DNA of 64,000 nucleotides, taken from NCBI GenBank assembly GCA_947503775.1, contig CANNFE010000011.1:1-64000 (forward strand). The letters run 5' to 3'. Each line of letters opens with the position of its first letter. Position 1 is the first letter of the stretch. The position numbers and the translations under genes are program-made. Under the pieces are notes generated by a model. The model saw only the letters and a list, made by a program, of their open reading frames with translations. It did no database searches and was not told the DNA's origin. Below are positions 34,102 through 42,981 of the stretch, piece by piece. Origin of the DNA: an uncultured Paracoccaceae bacterium (GTDB taxonomy: Bacteria; Pseudomonadota; Alphaproteobacteria; Rhodobacterales; Rhodobacteraceae).

Positions 34102-36123
34102 ATGAGTTTTCTGCGAGTCCCTGCGCGTTTTACCGCGCGTGATCGTGTATCGGGTTTCCGCGAGGACGAAGAGGGCGGAATGCTGATCTTCGGTCTGTTC
34201 ATTTTCGTGATGATGCTCATGGTCGGCAGCCTCGCCGTCGATTTCATGCGTCTCGAATCGCAGCGCGCGCGCCTTCAATCGACCATCGACCGCGCCGCCC
34301 TCGCCTCCGCCGACCTCACACAGACGCTCGATCAGAAAGCGGTCATCTGGGACTATGTGACCAAAGCAGGTCTCAAGGATACCGTCACCAAGATCGAAGT
34401 TCGCGACAACGGCAACGAGCGCAGTGCATTCGTCTCTGCCGAGATCAAGCTCGACACGCTTTTGATGCAGTTGATCGGGATCAACACGCTCCAGACAGCC
34501 GCCGCATCCAAGGCGGACGAGCGTACCCCGCATATCGAGATTTCGATGGTGCTCGACGTCTCCGGATCCATGACGTCCGGGGACCGCATCGGAAGCCTCA
34601 AGGCGGCCGCCAAAAAGTTCGTCGAGATCACGATCCCCGAAACGCAGCTCGCGACAAACCCGGCGATCAAATCCATCTCGATCATCCCCTACAATGCAAC
34701 GGTCGTTGCAGGTCCGCGCCTTCTGCAGGAATTCAACGTCAGCGACGATCACGCCTTCTCGCATTGCGTGTTCTTCGAGGACAAGCACTTCGAAACTACC
34801 GCGCTTTCCACCACTGAAGAGTTGATTCGCTATCCGCACTATGATCCGCGGAACAAAGGATACGAGCTTCATCCCGATCCGTACTATCGCGCGAATGGCA
34901 TCAACGAACGGCGAATTGCAGGCCCTCTTTGTAATCATGCCGGAGACGGACCCGATGGCGGCGAGCTGAACCCGATACTGCCGATGCAGACCGACCAGAA
35001 GGACCTGATTGATCATATCGATGACTTCGTCGCCGATGGTGCGACCGGGATCGATATCGGCGTGAAGTGGGGGCTGGCCCTGCTTGACCCGTCGCTCGAC
35101 GACGCGGTCACCAATCTGATCGCAGATAACACATCCGATGCCCTCGCCGCCGGTCGCCCATACGCCTTTGATTCCGAGAATTCTCGTAAGATCATGGTCC
35201 TCATGACTGACGGAAAAATGAACGCAAAACCTAATTTGCTGGATGTGTTCAGGATTGGGAGCACTGGCAACCCCTGGAACTGGTCGAATGTTTTCTTCAG
35301 CCCAGAAGAAAACGACAGCTCGCTTCTTTTGCGTGGGACGCGTGTGATCCGGATTGCGCCCGATAATCAGAACGATCTGCTCTCGGACTATTGGTACTGG
35401 ATCGATGCCGGGGAGTTTATGCCGTTTCCCGATACTCCCGCTGCAAAGGTTCCTCTTCGGCTGGCAAACGAAAGCCGGCGCCTCTCAAGAGGCCAGCTTT
35501 ACTGGAATGCAAATAATAATATTTCTAATCTGACAAACTATATCGAAACCTACGGAACGGACGAAGAATTCGAGCTTTGGGAGAAGCGAAACGACTGGGA
35601 CTATCTGGGCGATCCCGGCCTGACGATATCGCTGAACGCGAACAGTCTGACGACCTATACAAATAGGCTTTCTGCTGCTCGCATTGCAGAGGAAGAAGAC
35701 GAGCGCTTCGTTCTTGAGCGCTTGACCCATCCCCAGGTTTTCAATCGTTGGCGCGAATGGCCCTTCGTGAACTACATCTATAAAGAACCATATGAAGATG
35801 GTTATCTGTCTGCCTCGGAATGGGCCCTCTATTCGGATCCCAGTGAAGACGATACGAGCAATTCAAACTCCTCCACTCGGATGATTGAGCTTTGCCGGAT
35901 TGCGCGTGGCCTCAAGGCGGACGGTTCGGGTATCGATGAGAGCAATCCGCGCCGGATCAAGATTTACACCGTCGCTATGGATGTGGGCGAGCAATACGCC
36001 AAGGACCTCATGAAGGATTGCGCCACCGATGAGAGCCATTTCTTCGATATCACACAGACACAAATCGTGGATGTCTTTGAGAAAATTGCGGAAGATGTGA
36101 ATGACCTGAGGCTCACCCAATGA
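34102..36123 (+). CDS. TadG-like protein with von Willebrand A domain
   Basis: 673 aa. A short cytoplasmic N-terminus with the EDEEGGMLIFG prepilin-like segment leads into one transmembrane helix (about 28-47). A typical TadE/TadG LESQRARLQSTIDRAALASA stretch follows. The VWA domain has the metal-ion-dependent adhesion site at about residue 152 (VLDVSGSMTSG) and later VLMTDGKMN. A long middle insertion (about 220-560) is rich in Asn, Asp, Trp and Tyr and unlike the rest. TadG proteins belong to tight-adherence (Flp) pilus systems. Start ATG 34102 is preferred over GTG 34093. GC content and codon use drop after about 35170, suggesting a divergent or acquired insert. Confidence 0.85.
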   Translation: MSFLRVPARFTARDRVSGFREDEEGGMLIFGLFIFVMMLMVGSLAVDFMRLESQRARLQSTIDRAALASADLTQTLDQKAVIWDYVTKAGLKDTVTKIEVRDNGNERSAFVSAEIKLDTLLMQLIGINTLQTAAASKADERTPHIEISMVLDVSGSMTSGDRIGSLKAAAKKFVEITIPETQLATNPAIKSISIIPYNATVVAGPRLLQEFNVSDDHAFSHCVFFEDKHFETTALSTTEELIRYPHYDPRNKGYELHPDPYYRANGINERRIAGPLCNHAGDGPDGGELNPILPMQTDQKDLIDHIDDFVADGATGIDIGVKWGLALLDPSLDDAVTNLIADNTSDALAAGRPYAFDSENSRKIMVLMTDGKMNAKPNLLDVFRIGSTGNPWNWSNVFFSPEENDSSLLLRGTRVIRIAPDNQNDLLSDYWYWIDAGEFMPFPDTPAAKVPLRLANESRRLSRGQLYWNANNNISNLTNYIETYGTDEEFELWEKRNDWDYLGDPGLTISLNANSLTTYTNRLSAARIAEEEDERFVLERLTHPQVFNRWREWPFVNYIYKEPYEDGYLSASEWALYSDPSEDDTSNSNSSTRMIELCRIARGLKADGSGIDESNPRRIKIYTVAMDVGEQYAKDLMKDCATDESHFFDITQTQIVDVFEKIAEDVNDLRLTQ

Positions 36124-36683
36124 TGAAACTAGCCAGAATGGCTGTCAGCAATCTAATTGCACGCAGGCGGAAATTTCAGCAATGCGAGGAAGGGAACCAA
36201 ACGATTAATTTCGTTATTCTTTTCCCCGCCATCATGCTCATTTTTCTCAACACGATCGAGGTAGGCATCTATTCGATCAGGCACGTCGTTCTTGAACGTG
36301 GGCTTGACGTGACGGTGCGAAATATCCGTCTGAACACGTCGACCCCCGTGAGTGCGAACGATGTCCGCCGCATGGTTTGCCAAAACAGCCTGCTGATCCC
36401 CGATTGCAACAGCTCCGTTAAGGTCGAGATGCGTCCGGTCGATCCAAGAAACGTGTCGGGTACGATTGTTCCGCCTGAAGTGAGCTGTGTCGATCGCAGC
36501 AAGGAGGCCAAGCCGGCCGGTGATGTCTCGACAGGTATTGAGAACGATCTGATGGTCTTGCGGGTCTGCGCACTTTTCGATCCGTTCTTTCCGACCACCG
36601 GGCTTGGACGGTCGATGCCCAAGGTGAGCGAGGGCGCCTATGCTCTTGTCTCAACAGCCGCATTCGCGATGGAGCCGATCTGA
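36120..36683 (+). CDS. TadE-like pilus assembly protein
   Basis: 187 aa. The N-terminus has the TadE pattern: a polar lead (RKFQQCEEGNQTINFVILFP) running into a hydrophobic helix (about 28-48), then an extracytoplasmic domain with cysteines at VCQNS, PDCNS, SCVDR and RVCAL. TadE-type proteins are pseudopilins that are membrane-processed and help adhesion-pilus assembly. The ATG overlaps the TadG-like stop by 4 bp. The Glu before the hydrophobic stretch (CEEGN) is consistent with prepilin-peptidase processing. Confidence 0.78.
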   Translation: MMKLARMAVSNLIARRRKFQQCEEGNQTINFVILFPAIMLIFLNTIEVGIYSIRHVVLERGLDVTVRNIRLNTSTPVSANDVRRMVCQNSLLIPDCNSSVKVEMRPVDPRNVSGTIVPPEVSCVDRSKEAKPAGDVSTGIENDLMVLRVCALFDPFFPTTGLGRSMPKVSEGAYALVSTAAFAMEPI

Positions 36684-36684
36684 T

Positions 36685-37296
36685 ATGAAACGTGTGCTGA
36701 ATAGATTTCGCTCTGAAGAGGATGGAAATATCTCGATCGAAACGCTCCTGATATTTCCCCTTCTGGCGTGGGGTTTCATTGCCTGCTTCATCTTCTTTGA
36801 TGCCTATCGTCAGAAAACGCTGAACACGCGCATGGCTGATACTATTGCAGATGTTGTGAGCCGGGAGTCGGTCATTGGCAGCTCTTTCGTCGATGGGATG
36901 TATGCGCTTCAGCAGTATCTTGCCCGGTCCGCAAATGCGCCATATCTCATCATTTCGTCGATCTCCTACGACTCGGACAATGATGAGTATAATGTGGAAT
37001 GGTCAGAGCCTCGAGGTGGTGTTGAAAAGCTGACAAATGCCGATATTCCCAATATCGTCAGCCAGTTTCCCATTCTCTCAAGCGACGATACCTTCGTTCT
37101 TGTTCAAACGAAAACCGATCATGCGCCGTTTTTCAATGTTGGAATTCCCGCATTTGAATTGAGCGAGTTTATTCCGGTCAGCCCGCGGGGTGCACCTCGT
37201 GTGTGTTTTGAGGCCTGCCCATCCACTCCGGCGGATGGCAATGTCGAGCCGGATGATCCCGGAACGGCCGAGGATCCGACGGCATCGGATCAGTAA
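36685..37296 (+). CDS. TadE/TadF-like pilus assembly protein
   Basis: 203 aa. The start RFRSEEDGNISIETLLIFPL is followed by a transmembrane helix (about 20-40), then a soluble extracytoplasmic domain with a Pro/Asp/Thr-rich C-terminal tail. It matches the third pseudopilin-like member often found with TadE and TadG. ATG 36685 is 1 bp after the previous stop. Together with the two upstream genes it forms a compact unit. No Tad secretion ATPase, secretin or prepilin-peptidase gene is present here, so the machinery must be elsewhere if the set works. Confidence 0.75.
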   Translation: MKRVLNRFRSEEDGNISIETLLIFPLLAWGFIACFIFFDAYRQKTLNTRMADTIADVVSRESVIGSSFVDGMYALQQYLARSANAPYLIISSISYDSDNDEYNVEWSEPRGGVEKLTNADIPNIVSQFPILSSDDTFVLVQTKTDHAPFFNVGIPAFELSEFIPVSPRGAPRVCFEACPSTPADGNVEPDDPGTAEDPTASDQ

Positions 37297-37754
37297 CTGA
37301 TCCGGCGGCTGATCTCCTCGGCCATGGCGGTGGCGACGGGCTTTGCCGTCACACCGCCAATCCCCACCCGGCGACCAAATCGCCACCACATTCCCGGCGC
37401 CCAGGCTCCGGGGCGTTTGGCTTTCAGGACAACCGAAAATCCATTCGACGGCTTGAATGCGAATGGCCCCCGCTGAACCGAGACGATGTCCTTCATCAAG
37501 GCGATTTCTCGTCCCGATGTCTCGAACAAACCTGCCTCCGTCAGCACGACGCCCAAAGACGTTGCGCGCCGCATGGCCTCAGCGGCGCCAATCGCCCCTC
37601 CGCCCAAACCGATAAGAAAGAACTGCAGGACCGGTGCAGGCGGCTGAAAGATCGCAATACTGAGGAGCAGCAGACCCAAGGCACCCACGACGGAGAAGGC
37701 GATAACCCGTCGCGGCGGGGAGGCGTAGAGGGTCAGAATGGGCTCGTCTATCAT
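37290..37754 (-). CDS. Two-helix membrane protein, unknown
   Basis: 154 aa. Two adjacent transmembrane helices at about 17-37 (VIAFSVVGALGLLLLSIAIF) and 41-58 precede a beta-rich cytoplasmic domain. That domain has PH-like features (GVVLTEAGLFETSGREIALM, FAFKPSNGFSVVLKAKRPG). The topology resembles small PH-domain membrane proteins. It overlaps the 3' end of the TetR gene by 4 bp and the convergent Tad-like gene by 7 bp, so it is probably co-transcribed with the regulator. Confidence 0.7.
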   Translation of the reverse strand: MIDEPILTLYASPPRRVIAFSVVGALGLLLLSIAIFQPPAPVLQFFLIGLGGGAIGAAEAMRRATSLGVVLTEAGLFETSGREIALMKDIVSVQRGPFAFKPSNGFSVVLKAKRPGAWAPGMWWRFGRRVGIGGVTAKPVATAMAEEISRRISY

Positions 37755-38374
37755 ACGGCCCGGCGGTGCCGCATCTGCTCGACCGCGTCAAGACCGACAG
37801 ATTTGCGCACCAATGTCCAGTAATCCGCCTCGATCTCGGTCGCAGACAGGCGGCCATCCTCTCGATACCAATTACAGATCCCCGTCAGCATCGCAATGAT
37901 CGCAAGCGTCGTGATCTTGCTGTCCGGAAGATCGAACACCCCAAGTCGATCCCCCTCGTCCAAGATCGCCTGTAACTCGTCCTCATACTGTGTGCGCAGC
38001 CGTTCGATCTCAGAAAAATTGGCCGGATCGAGGTTCCTGAGCTCCATATAAGAGACAAAAACCGCTTGCTGCCGCGGCAGGTGAAAGCGGATGTGGAACC
38101 GTACGAACCCTTCGAGTTGCGCCAGCGGACCTTCGCCCGATCGGTTCGCCTCTCGGGCCTGCAAAAGCTCCTGCATGTGGGACTGCATCAGATCGAAGAG
38201 AAGGCTTTGTTTGTCAGGCGTATAGTTGTAAAGCGCCCCCGCCTGGATCCCGACCTCGGCCGCGATCTGCCGCATCGACACAGCAGCAAAGCCATGTTGC
38301 GCGATCAGCCGCAAAGCCGCCTCGCGCACTTTCGGCCCGGTTATTTCGGAATGGGATCCCGTTTTGCGACCCAT
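37751..38374 (-). CDS. TetR/AcrR family transcriptional regulator
   Basis: 207 aa. The N-terminal helix-turn-helix is clear: REAALRLIAQHGFAAVSMRQ then IAAEVGIQAGALYNYTPDKQ. The all-helical C-terminal ligand domain is about 150 residues. The start ATG 38374 has AGGGG at 6-nt spacing; ATG 38380 is possible. A perfect 16-bp palindrome lies 15 bp upstream, so autoregulation is likely. The downstream membrane protein overlaps its stop. Ligand unknown; the operator sequence recalls TetR regulators of acyl-CoA metabolism, but that is only suggestive. Confidence 0.88.
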   Translation of the reverse strand: MGRKTGSHSEITGPKVREAALRLIAQHGFAAVSMRQIAAEVGIQAGALYNYTPDKQSLLFDLMQSHMQELLQAREANRSGEGPLAQLEGFVRFHIRFHLPRQQAVFVSYMELRNLDPANFSEIERLRTQYEDELQAILDEGDRLGVFDLPDSKITTLAIIAMLTGICNWYREDGRLSATEIEADYWTLVRKSVGLDAVEQMRHRRAV

Positions 38375-38388
38375 CTCCATCCCCTGAA

Positions 38389-38404
38389 TTGAACACCTGT
38401 TCAA
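38389..38404. promoter_or_regulatory. TetR-type operator palindrome
   Basis: TTGAACACCTGTTCAA has perfect 7-bp arms and a 2-bp spacer. It is 15 bp upstream of the TetR start codon and 70 bp upstream of the divergent lipoprotein start, so it could control both. Size and position are those of a TetR-family operator. Confidence 0.65.
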
Positions 38405-38474
38405 ATCCATAACCTGCCCTTGCCCCCGATCTGTCGCAACCCTAATCTTGCGCATGTCAGACGGCTCAGGACCC

Positions 38475-38765
38475 ATGCGCCCGCATCTTATTTTTCTCTT
38501 CGTGTTAGCGGCCTGTGCCCCATTTCCGGATCTGGACGACACGCTGGACGAGACGGCGCGATCGGCCGCCTTCCCGGATCTCGTCCCCCTTGCCCCTATC
38601 CTTGCAGCGGTGGACGGCGACCGCATCCAGCGGCAGCCGCTGACAGCTGAGGCTCGCGTCTCGGACCTTAGAGCCCGGGCCGCCCGTTTGTCCGGTCCCG
38701 TGATCGAACCGGCGCTGCGCCGCCGCATGGGGCGCGCGATCACGTTGCAGCAGGCCGGGCGCTAA
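38475..38765 (+). CDS. Small lipoprotein, unknown
   Basis: 96 aa as called. The N-terminus MRPHLIFLFVLAACAPFPDL is a clear lipoprotein signal with lipobox LAAC. The mature part of about 80 residues is helical and acidic, then basic, ending RRRMGRAITLQQAGR. ATG 38475 is chosen because it gives a normal signal peptide; ATG 38454 would add seven residues. It is divergent from the TetR gene and 39 bp upstream of hom. No family recognised. Confidence 0.68.
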   Translation: MRPHLIFLFVLAACAPFPDLDDTLDETARSAAFPDLVPLAPILAAVDGDRIQRQPLTAEARVSDLRARAARLSGPVIEPALRRRMGRAITLQQAGR

Positions 38766-38804
38766 GGTAACAGCAGCCAAACAGTGACAGATCAGGACAA
38801 TTTC

Positions 38805-40091
38805 ATGACCCACCCCCTCAGGCTCGGTATTGCGGGATTGGGCACAGTCGGTGTGGGCGTTCTCAAGCTGGTGACGACCCATGCCCAGCGTCTGACAGAT
38901 CGCACAGGCCGCGACATCGTCATCTCTGCCGTATCCGCCCGGTCGCGGGACAAGGATCGCGGTGTCGCCCTTGAAAGTTATGCCTGGGAGGACGACCCCG
39001 TCGCTTTGGCATCGCGCGAGGATGTGGACGTCATTGTCGAACTGATCGGCGGCGAAGACGGTCCGGCGAAAGATCTTGTCGAGGCAGCCATACGCAGCGG
39101 CAAGCATGTCGTGACGGCCAACAAGGCGCTTCTTGCGATGGCAGGTCAGCACCTTGCCCAGGCTGCTGAAGAGGCGGGGCTTTCGCTCCGCTTCGAGGCT
39201 GCGGTAGCGGGCGGAATTCCCTGTATCAAGGTTCTGACCGAAGGGCTGGCGGGCAACGAGATCGACCGCGTCATGGGCGTCATGAACGGGACCTGCAACT
39301 ACATCCTGACCCGGATGGAGGAAGAGGGTCTGCCTTACGAAGAGGTCTTCGCAGAGGCCGATAAGCTGGGCTATCTCGAGGCCGATCCGACCCTTGATGT
39401 CGGCGGGATCGATGCGGGTCACAAGCTGGCGCTTTTGTCGTCCATCGCCTTTGGAACCCAGGTCGATTTCGGCGGGATCGCGATAGAGGGGATCGAGCGG
39501 GTCGAGATCGCCGATATCCGCCATGCCGCCGATATGGGCTTTCGGATCAAGCTGTTGGGCGTAGCGCAACTGACCGGGCGCGGTCTTGAGCAGCGGATGT
39601 CGCCCTGTCTGGTTCCGAAGGGATCGCCTCTGGGTCAGCTTCAGGGTGCGACCAACATGGTCGTCCTCGAAGGCGATGCAGCGGGCCAGATCGTTCTGCG
39701 CGGCGCGGGAGCAGGCGAAGGTCCGACGGCAAGCGCCGTTCTGTCTGACATCGTCGATATCGCGCGCGGCTACCGCGTTCCGACCTTTGGACAGCCAGCG
39801 GACACGCTGCGCGCCGCGCGCCCTGCAATCGCCGCGGCGCCCGCTCCGTTTTACCTTAGAATGACGTTGCTTGATAAACCCGGCGCTTTGGCGAAGATCG
39901 CCACGGTCCTCGGAGACAGCGGCATCTCGATCGACCGGATGCGCCAGACCGCGCATGCCGACCGATTGGCTCCGGTTCTTATCGTGACCCACAAAACGAC
40001 CCGAACCGCCCTTGATGAGGCGGTTTCAGCCATGGAGGCGACCGGTGTTCTGCAAGGCACGCCCGTGGCCTTGCGGATCGAAGTTATCTGA
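38805..40091 (+). CDS. hom: Homoserine dehydrogenase
   Basis: 428 aa monofunctional enzyme reducing aspartate semialdehyde to homoserine for Thr/Met synthesis. The NAD(P) fold is LRLGIAGLGTVGVGVLKL. The catalytic region includes VVTANKALLA and GVMNGTCNYILTRM with GYLEADPTLDVGGIDAGHKL. A C-terminal ACT domain (about 350-428; FYLRMTLLDKPGALAKI) indicates feedback regulation, usually by threonine. ATG 38805 has AGGA at 7 nt and is preferred to GTG 38784. Confidence 0.97.
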   Translation: MTHPLRLGIAGLGTVGVGVLKLVTTHAQRLTDRTGRDIVISAVSARSRDKDRGVALESYAWEDDPVALASREDVDVIVELIGGEDGPAKDLVEAAIRSGKHVVTANKALLAMAGQHLAQAAEEAGLSLRFEAAVAGGIPCIKVLTEGLAGNEIDRVMGVMNGTCNYILTRMEEEGLPYEEVFAEADKLGYLEADPTLDVGGIDAGHKLALLSSIAFGTQVDFGGIAIEGIERVEIADIRHAADMGFRIKLLGVAQLTGRGLEQRMSPCLVPKGSPLGQLQGATNMVVLEGDAAGQIVLRGAGAGEGPTASAVLSDIVDIARGYRVPTFGQPADTLRAARPAIAAAPAPFYLRMTLLDKPGALAKIATVLGDSGISIDRMRQTAHADRLAPVLIVTHKTTRTALDEAVSAMEATGVLQGTPVALRIEVI

Positions 40092-40114
40092 CGCGCAACA
40101 AAGGAATATCCCCA

Positions 40115-41080
40115 ATGTCCTCTTCCGTCGAATTTCACGACCGTATGTTGTCCCTTGGCCTGGCCCGCGTGTCAGAGGCTGCCGCCTTGGCCTCCGCTAA
40201 GCTGATCGGACGCGGAGATGAAAAGGCCGCCGATCAGGCCGCCGTCGATGCGATGCGAACGCAGCTCAACCGGCTCGACATCAAAGGCGTCGTCGTCATC
40301 GGAGAGGGCGAGCGGGACGAAGCCCCGATGCTTTATATCGGTGAAGAGGTCGGATCCGGCAGCGGGCCTGCCGTCGACATCGCGCTTGATCCGCTCGAGG
40401 GGACGACGCTCACTGCCAAGGATATGCCCAACGCGCTCGCCGTGATTGCGATGGGCCCGCGCGGATCGATGCTGCATGCGCCCGACGTCTATATGGACAA
40501 ACTCGCCATTGGCCCGGGGTTCCGGCAAGGCGTCGTCACGCTGGACATGTCCCCGAGCGAGCGTGTCTCGGCACTCGCCTCTGCCAAGGGATGCTCGACC
40601 GAGGATATCACCGTCTGCGTCCTTGAGCGGGACCGCCACGACGAGATGCTGGACGAGCTTCGCGGAACCGGCGCGGCCATCCGGCTTATCACGGACGGCG
40701 ATGTCGCGGGTGTCATGCATTGCGCCGAGCCCGAGAAGACCGGGATCGACATGTATATGGGATCGGGCGGCGCGCCCGAAGGTGTGCTTGCGGCCGCCGC
40801 TCTCAAATGCATGGGCGGTCAGATGTTCGGTAAGCTGCTATTCCGGAACGACGATGAAAAAGACCGCGCCTCCAAAGCCGGGATCACGAATTTCGATCGG
40901 GTCTATACACGAGATGACATGGTCACCGAGGATGTGATCTTTGCGGCGACAGGCGTCACCGATGGCTCTCTCGTGCCGGGCATTCGCCGGGAGGTCGGGT
41001 ATCTGACGGCAGAGACAATCCTGATGCGGTCCAAGACAGGCTCTGTTCGGCGCATGACTTACCGCAACCCCACCTCTTGA
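40115..41080 (+). CDS. glpX: Class II fructose-1,6-bisphosphatase GlpX
   Basis: 321 aa metal-dependent phosphatase of gluconeogenesis. Motifs are VVVIGEGERDEAPMLYIGE, the metal site ALDPLEGTTL, and GTGAAIRLITDGDVAGVM with GSGGAPEGVLAAAALKCMGG. The spacing from hom is 23 bp. The hom-glpX-recJ order is common in Rhodobacterales. Its stop codon is embedded in the recJ start (TTGA). Confidence 0.97.
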   Translation: MSSSVEFHDRMLSLGLARVSEAAALASAKLIGRGDEKAADQAAVDAMRTQLNRLDIKGVVVIGEGERDEAPMLYIGEEVGSGSGPAVDIALDPLEGTTLTAKDMPNALAVIAMGPRGSMLHAPDVYMDKLAIGPGFRQGVVTLDMSPSERVSALASAKGCSTEDITVCVLERDRHDEMLDELRGTGAAIRLITDGDVAGVMHCAEPEKTGIDMYMGSGGAPEGVLAAAALKCMGGQMFGKLLFRNDDEKDRASKAGITNFDRVYTRDDMVTEDVIFAATGVTDGSLVPGIRREVGYLTAETILMRSKTGSVRRMTYRNPTS

Positions 41081-42816
41081 GCTTTCTCGGTGTCGACAGC
41101 TCTCTGACAGGTCGTCGCTGGGTCGGCCCCAGCCTGGAACAGGATCGCGCCGCCCAGGCCATCGCGGATGCAACCGGTCTGAGCTTGCCGCTTTGCACCG
41201 TTCTTGCGCGCCGCCGTGTCCCTCCCCATGAGGCGCAGGCCTTCCTTACGCCGGTCCTGCGGGATCTGCTGCCGAACCCGAGATCGCTTCAGGATGCCGA
41301 AAAGGCGGCCCAGCGGCTGGTCCTGGCCGTTGAAAAGAATGAGCGGATCGCAGTCTTTGCCGATTACGACGTCGATGGTGGGGCTTCCGCTGCGCTGCTG
41401 ATCCACTGGCTTCGCGATCTCGGGCGGTCTGCGACGCTCTATGTGCCCGACCGGATCGACGAGGGCTATGGCCCAAACGAGACCGCGATGCGCCAGCTTG
41501 CGCGGGATCACGATCTGATCCTCTGCGTCGATTGCGGCACGCTCTCTCATGGTCCCATTGCCGCCGCTTCGGATGCGGATGTCGTCGTGATCGATCACCA
41601 TCTGGCAGGGGAAACGCTTCCTGCTTCCTGTGCCGTGGTCAACCCCAACCGGCAGGACGAGGATGGCAGCCTCGGTCATCTTTGCGCCGCGGCCGTCGTG
41701 TTTCTGGTTCTGGTCGAGGGAAATCGCCAGCTGCGCGAAGCTGGTGGCACGCCGCCTGATCTGCTTGGCCTGCTTGATCTGGTGGCGCTGGCGACCGTTG
41801 CAGATGTCGCGGCTTTGAAAGGCGTGAACCGGGCCTTTGTTCGTCAAGGGCTCACCGTCATGGCGCGGCGGCAACGACCCGGGATCGTCGCTCTTAGCGA
41901 TCTGACCAAGCTCGACGGACCGCCCTCATCCTACCATCTGGGATATGTCTTTGGCCCCCGGATCAATGCAGGTGGCCGGATCGGCGCGGCCGATCTAGGC
42001 GCGCGCCTTCTGTCGACGGCCGATCCGGATGAAGCGGCCGCCTTGGCCGAACGCCTTGACCGCCTGAATTCAGAGCGCCGCGATATCGAGGCCCGGGTCT
42101 CTTCGGAAGCCATGGCCCAAGCCGAGGTCCGCGGTCTGGAGGCTCCTTTGGTCTGGGCCATCGGGGACGGCTGGCATCCCGGGGTCGTCGGGATCGTGGC
42201 CTCGCGCCTCAAAGAGGCGACGAACAGGCCTACGGTCGTCATCGGATTTGATGGGGATGAGGGCAAGGGCTCGGGCAGATCGGTCGGCGGCATCGATTTA
42301 GGCGCGGCCGTGCAGATGCTGACGGCAGAAGGCCTCCTGGAAAAGGGGGGCGGGCACCGAATGGCCGCCGGTCTTACCGTCAGCCGCGATCGGGTCACGC
42401 AAGCAATGGACCGTCTCTCCGAGCTTCTCGACCGGCAAGGCGCCGGTTTGCTCGGCCCGTCCGATCTGCGGCTGGACAGCGCGCTCGCACCGCAAGCAGC
42501 GACGCTCGATCTCGTCCACGCTCTTGAGCAAGCCGGACCTTTCGGAGCAGGCGCCCCCTCGCCCCGCTTCGTCTTTGCCGACACACAGATCTCGTTCGCC
42601 AAGGAGGTCGGCGAAGGTCATCTCAAGCTGAACGCCCGCTCAAGCGACGGCGCTCAGCTGGATGCCATCTGTTTCGGCGCCTTCAACGGACCGCTTGGCC
42701 CAGCTCTGCTTGGACATGACGGAGCACCGGTCCATCTGGCCGGCCGTCTCGAGATCAATCGCTGGAACGGCCGCGAGCGCGTACAGCTCAAGCTTGAAGA
42801 TGCCGCGCCTTCCTAG
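41077..42816 (+). CDS. recJ: Single-stranded-DNA-specific 5'-3' exonuclease RecJ
   Basis: 579 aa DHH-family exonuclease for recombination and mismatch repair. Motif I is VFADYDVDGGASAALL, motif II ILCVDCGT, and the DHH motif VVIDHHLAGE. The DHHA1 domain contains GGGHRMAAGL. The C-terminal OB-like domain is present. The start is TTG 41077, overlapping the glpX stop as TTGA; it gives MSFLGVDSSLTGRRWVGP, which looks conserved. Translation therefore probably depends on coupling to glpX. Confidence 0.95.
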   Translation: MSFLGVDSSLTGRRWVGPSLEQDRAAQAIADATGLSLPLCTVLARRRVPPHEAQAFLTPVLRDLLPNPRSLQDAEKAAQRLVLAVEKNERIAVFADYDVDGGASAALLIHWLRDLGRSATLYVPDRIDEGYGPNETAMRQLARDHDLILCVDCGTLSHGPIAAASDADVVVIDHHLAGETLPASCAVVNPNRQDEDGSLGHLCAAAVVFLVLVEGNRQLREAGGTPPDLLGLLDLVALATVADVAALKGVNRAFVRQGLTVMARRQRPGIVALSDLTKLDGPPSSYHLGYVFGPRINAGGRIGAADLGARLLSTADPDEAAALAERLDRLNSERRDIEARVSSEAMAQAEVRGLEAPLVWAIGDGWHPGVVGIVASRLKEATNRPTVVIGFDGDEGKGSGRSVGGIDLGAAVQMLTAEGLLEKGGGHRMAAGLTVSRDRVTQAMDRLSELLDRQGAGLLGPSDLRLDSALAPQAATLDLVHALEQAGPFGAGAPSPRFVFADTQISFAKEVGEGHLKLNARSSDGAQLDAICFGAFNGPLGPALLGHDGAPVHLAGRLEINRWNGRERVQLKLEDAAPS

Positions 42817-42863
42817 ATTGCAAATCCTCTCAAAAACGAGCGCTAGGGCACTCAAAAAGACAC

Positions 42864-42892
42864 TTGCCCTCCGCATCCTCTTTGCCTAAGAG
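42864..42892 (+). promoter_or_regulatory. Candidate tRNA-Glu promoter
   Basis: TTGCCC (42864-42869) and TAAGAG (42887-42892) are separated by 17 bp and end 14 bp before the mature tRNA 5' end. The -35 resembles the TTGCAA seen for tRNA-His. The -10 is a poor match (3 of 6), so this is tentative. Confidence 0.35.
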
Positions 42893-42906
42893 ACCGCTAC
42901 TTGAGT

Positions 42907-42981
42907 GGCCCGTTCGTCTATCGGTTAGGACGCCAGGTTTTCAACCTGGAAAGAGGGGTTCGATTCCCCTACGGGCTGCCA
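42907..42981 (+). tRNA. tRNA-Glu (TTC anticodon)
   Basis: 75-nt cloverleaf with encoded CCA. The acceptor GGCCCGT pairs with ACGGGCT (G1-U72 wobble), the discriminator is G, the anticodon stem is CCAGG/CCTGG with loop TTTTCAA (anticodon TTC), and the T-arm is AGGGG-TTCGATT-CCCCT. Its 3' half doubles as the end of a dead integrase gene on the opposite strand, marking it as the attachment site of the adjoining island. Confidence 0.96.
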
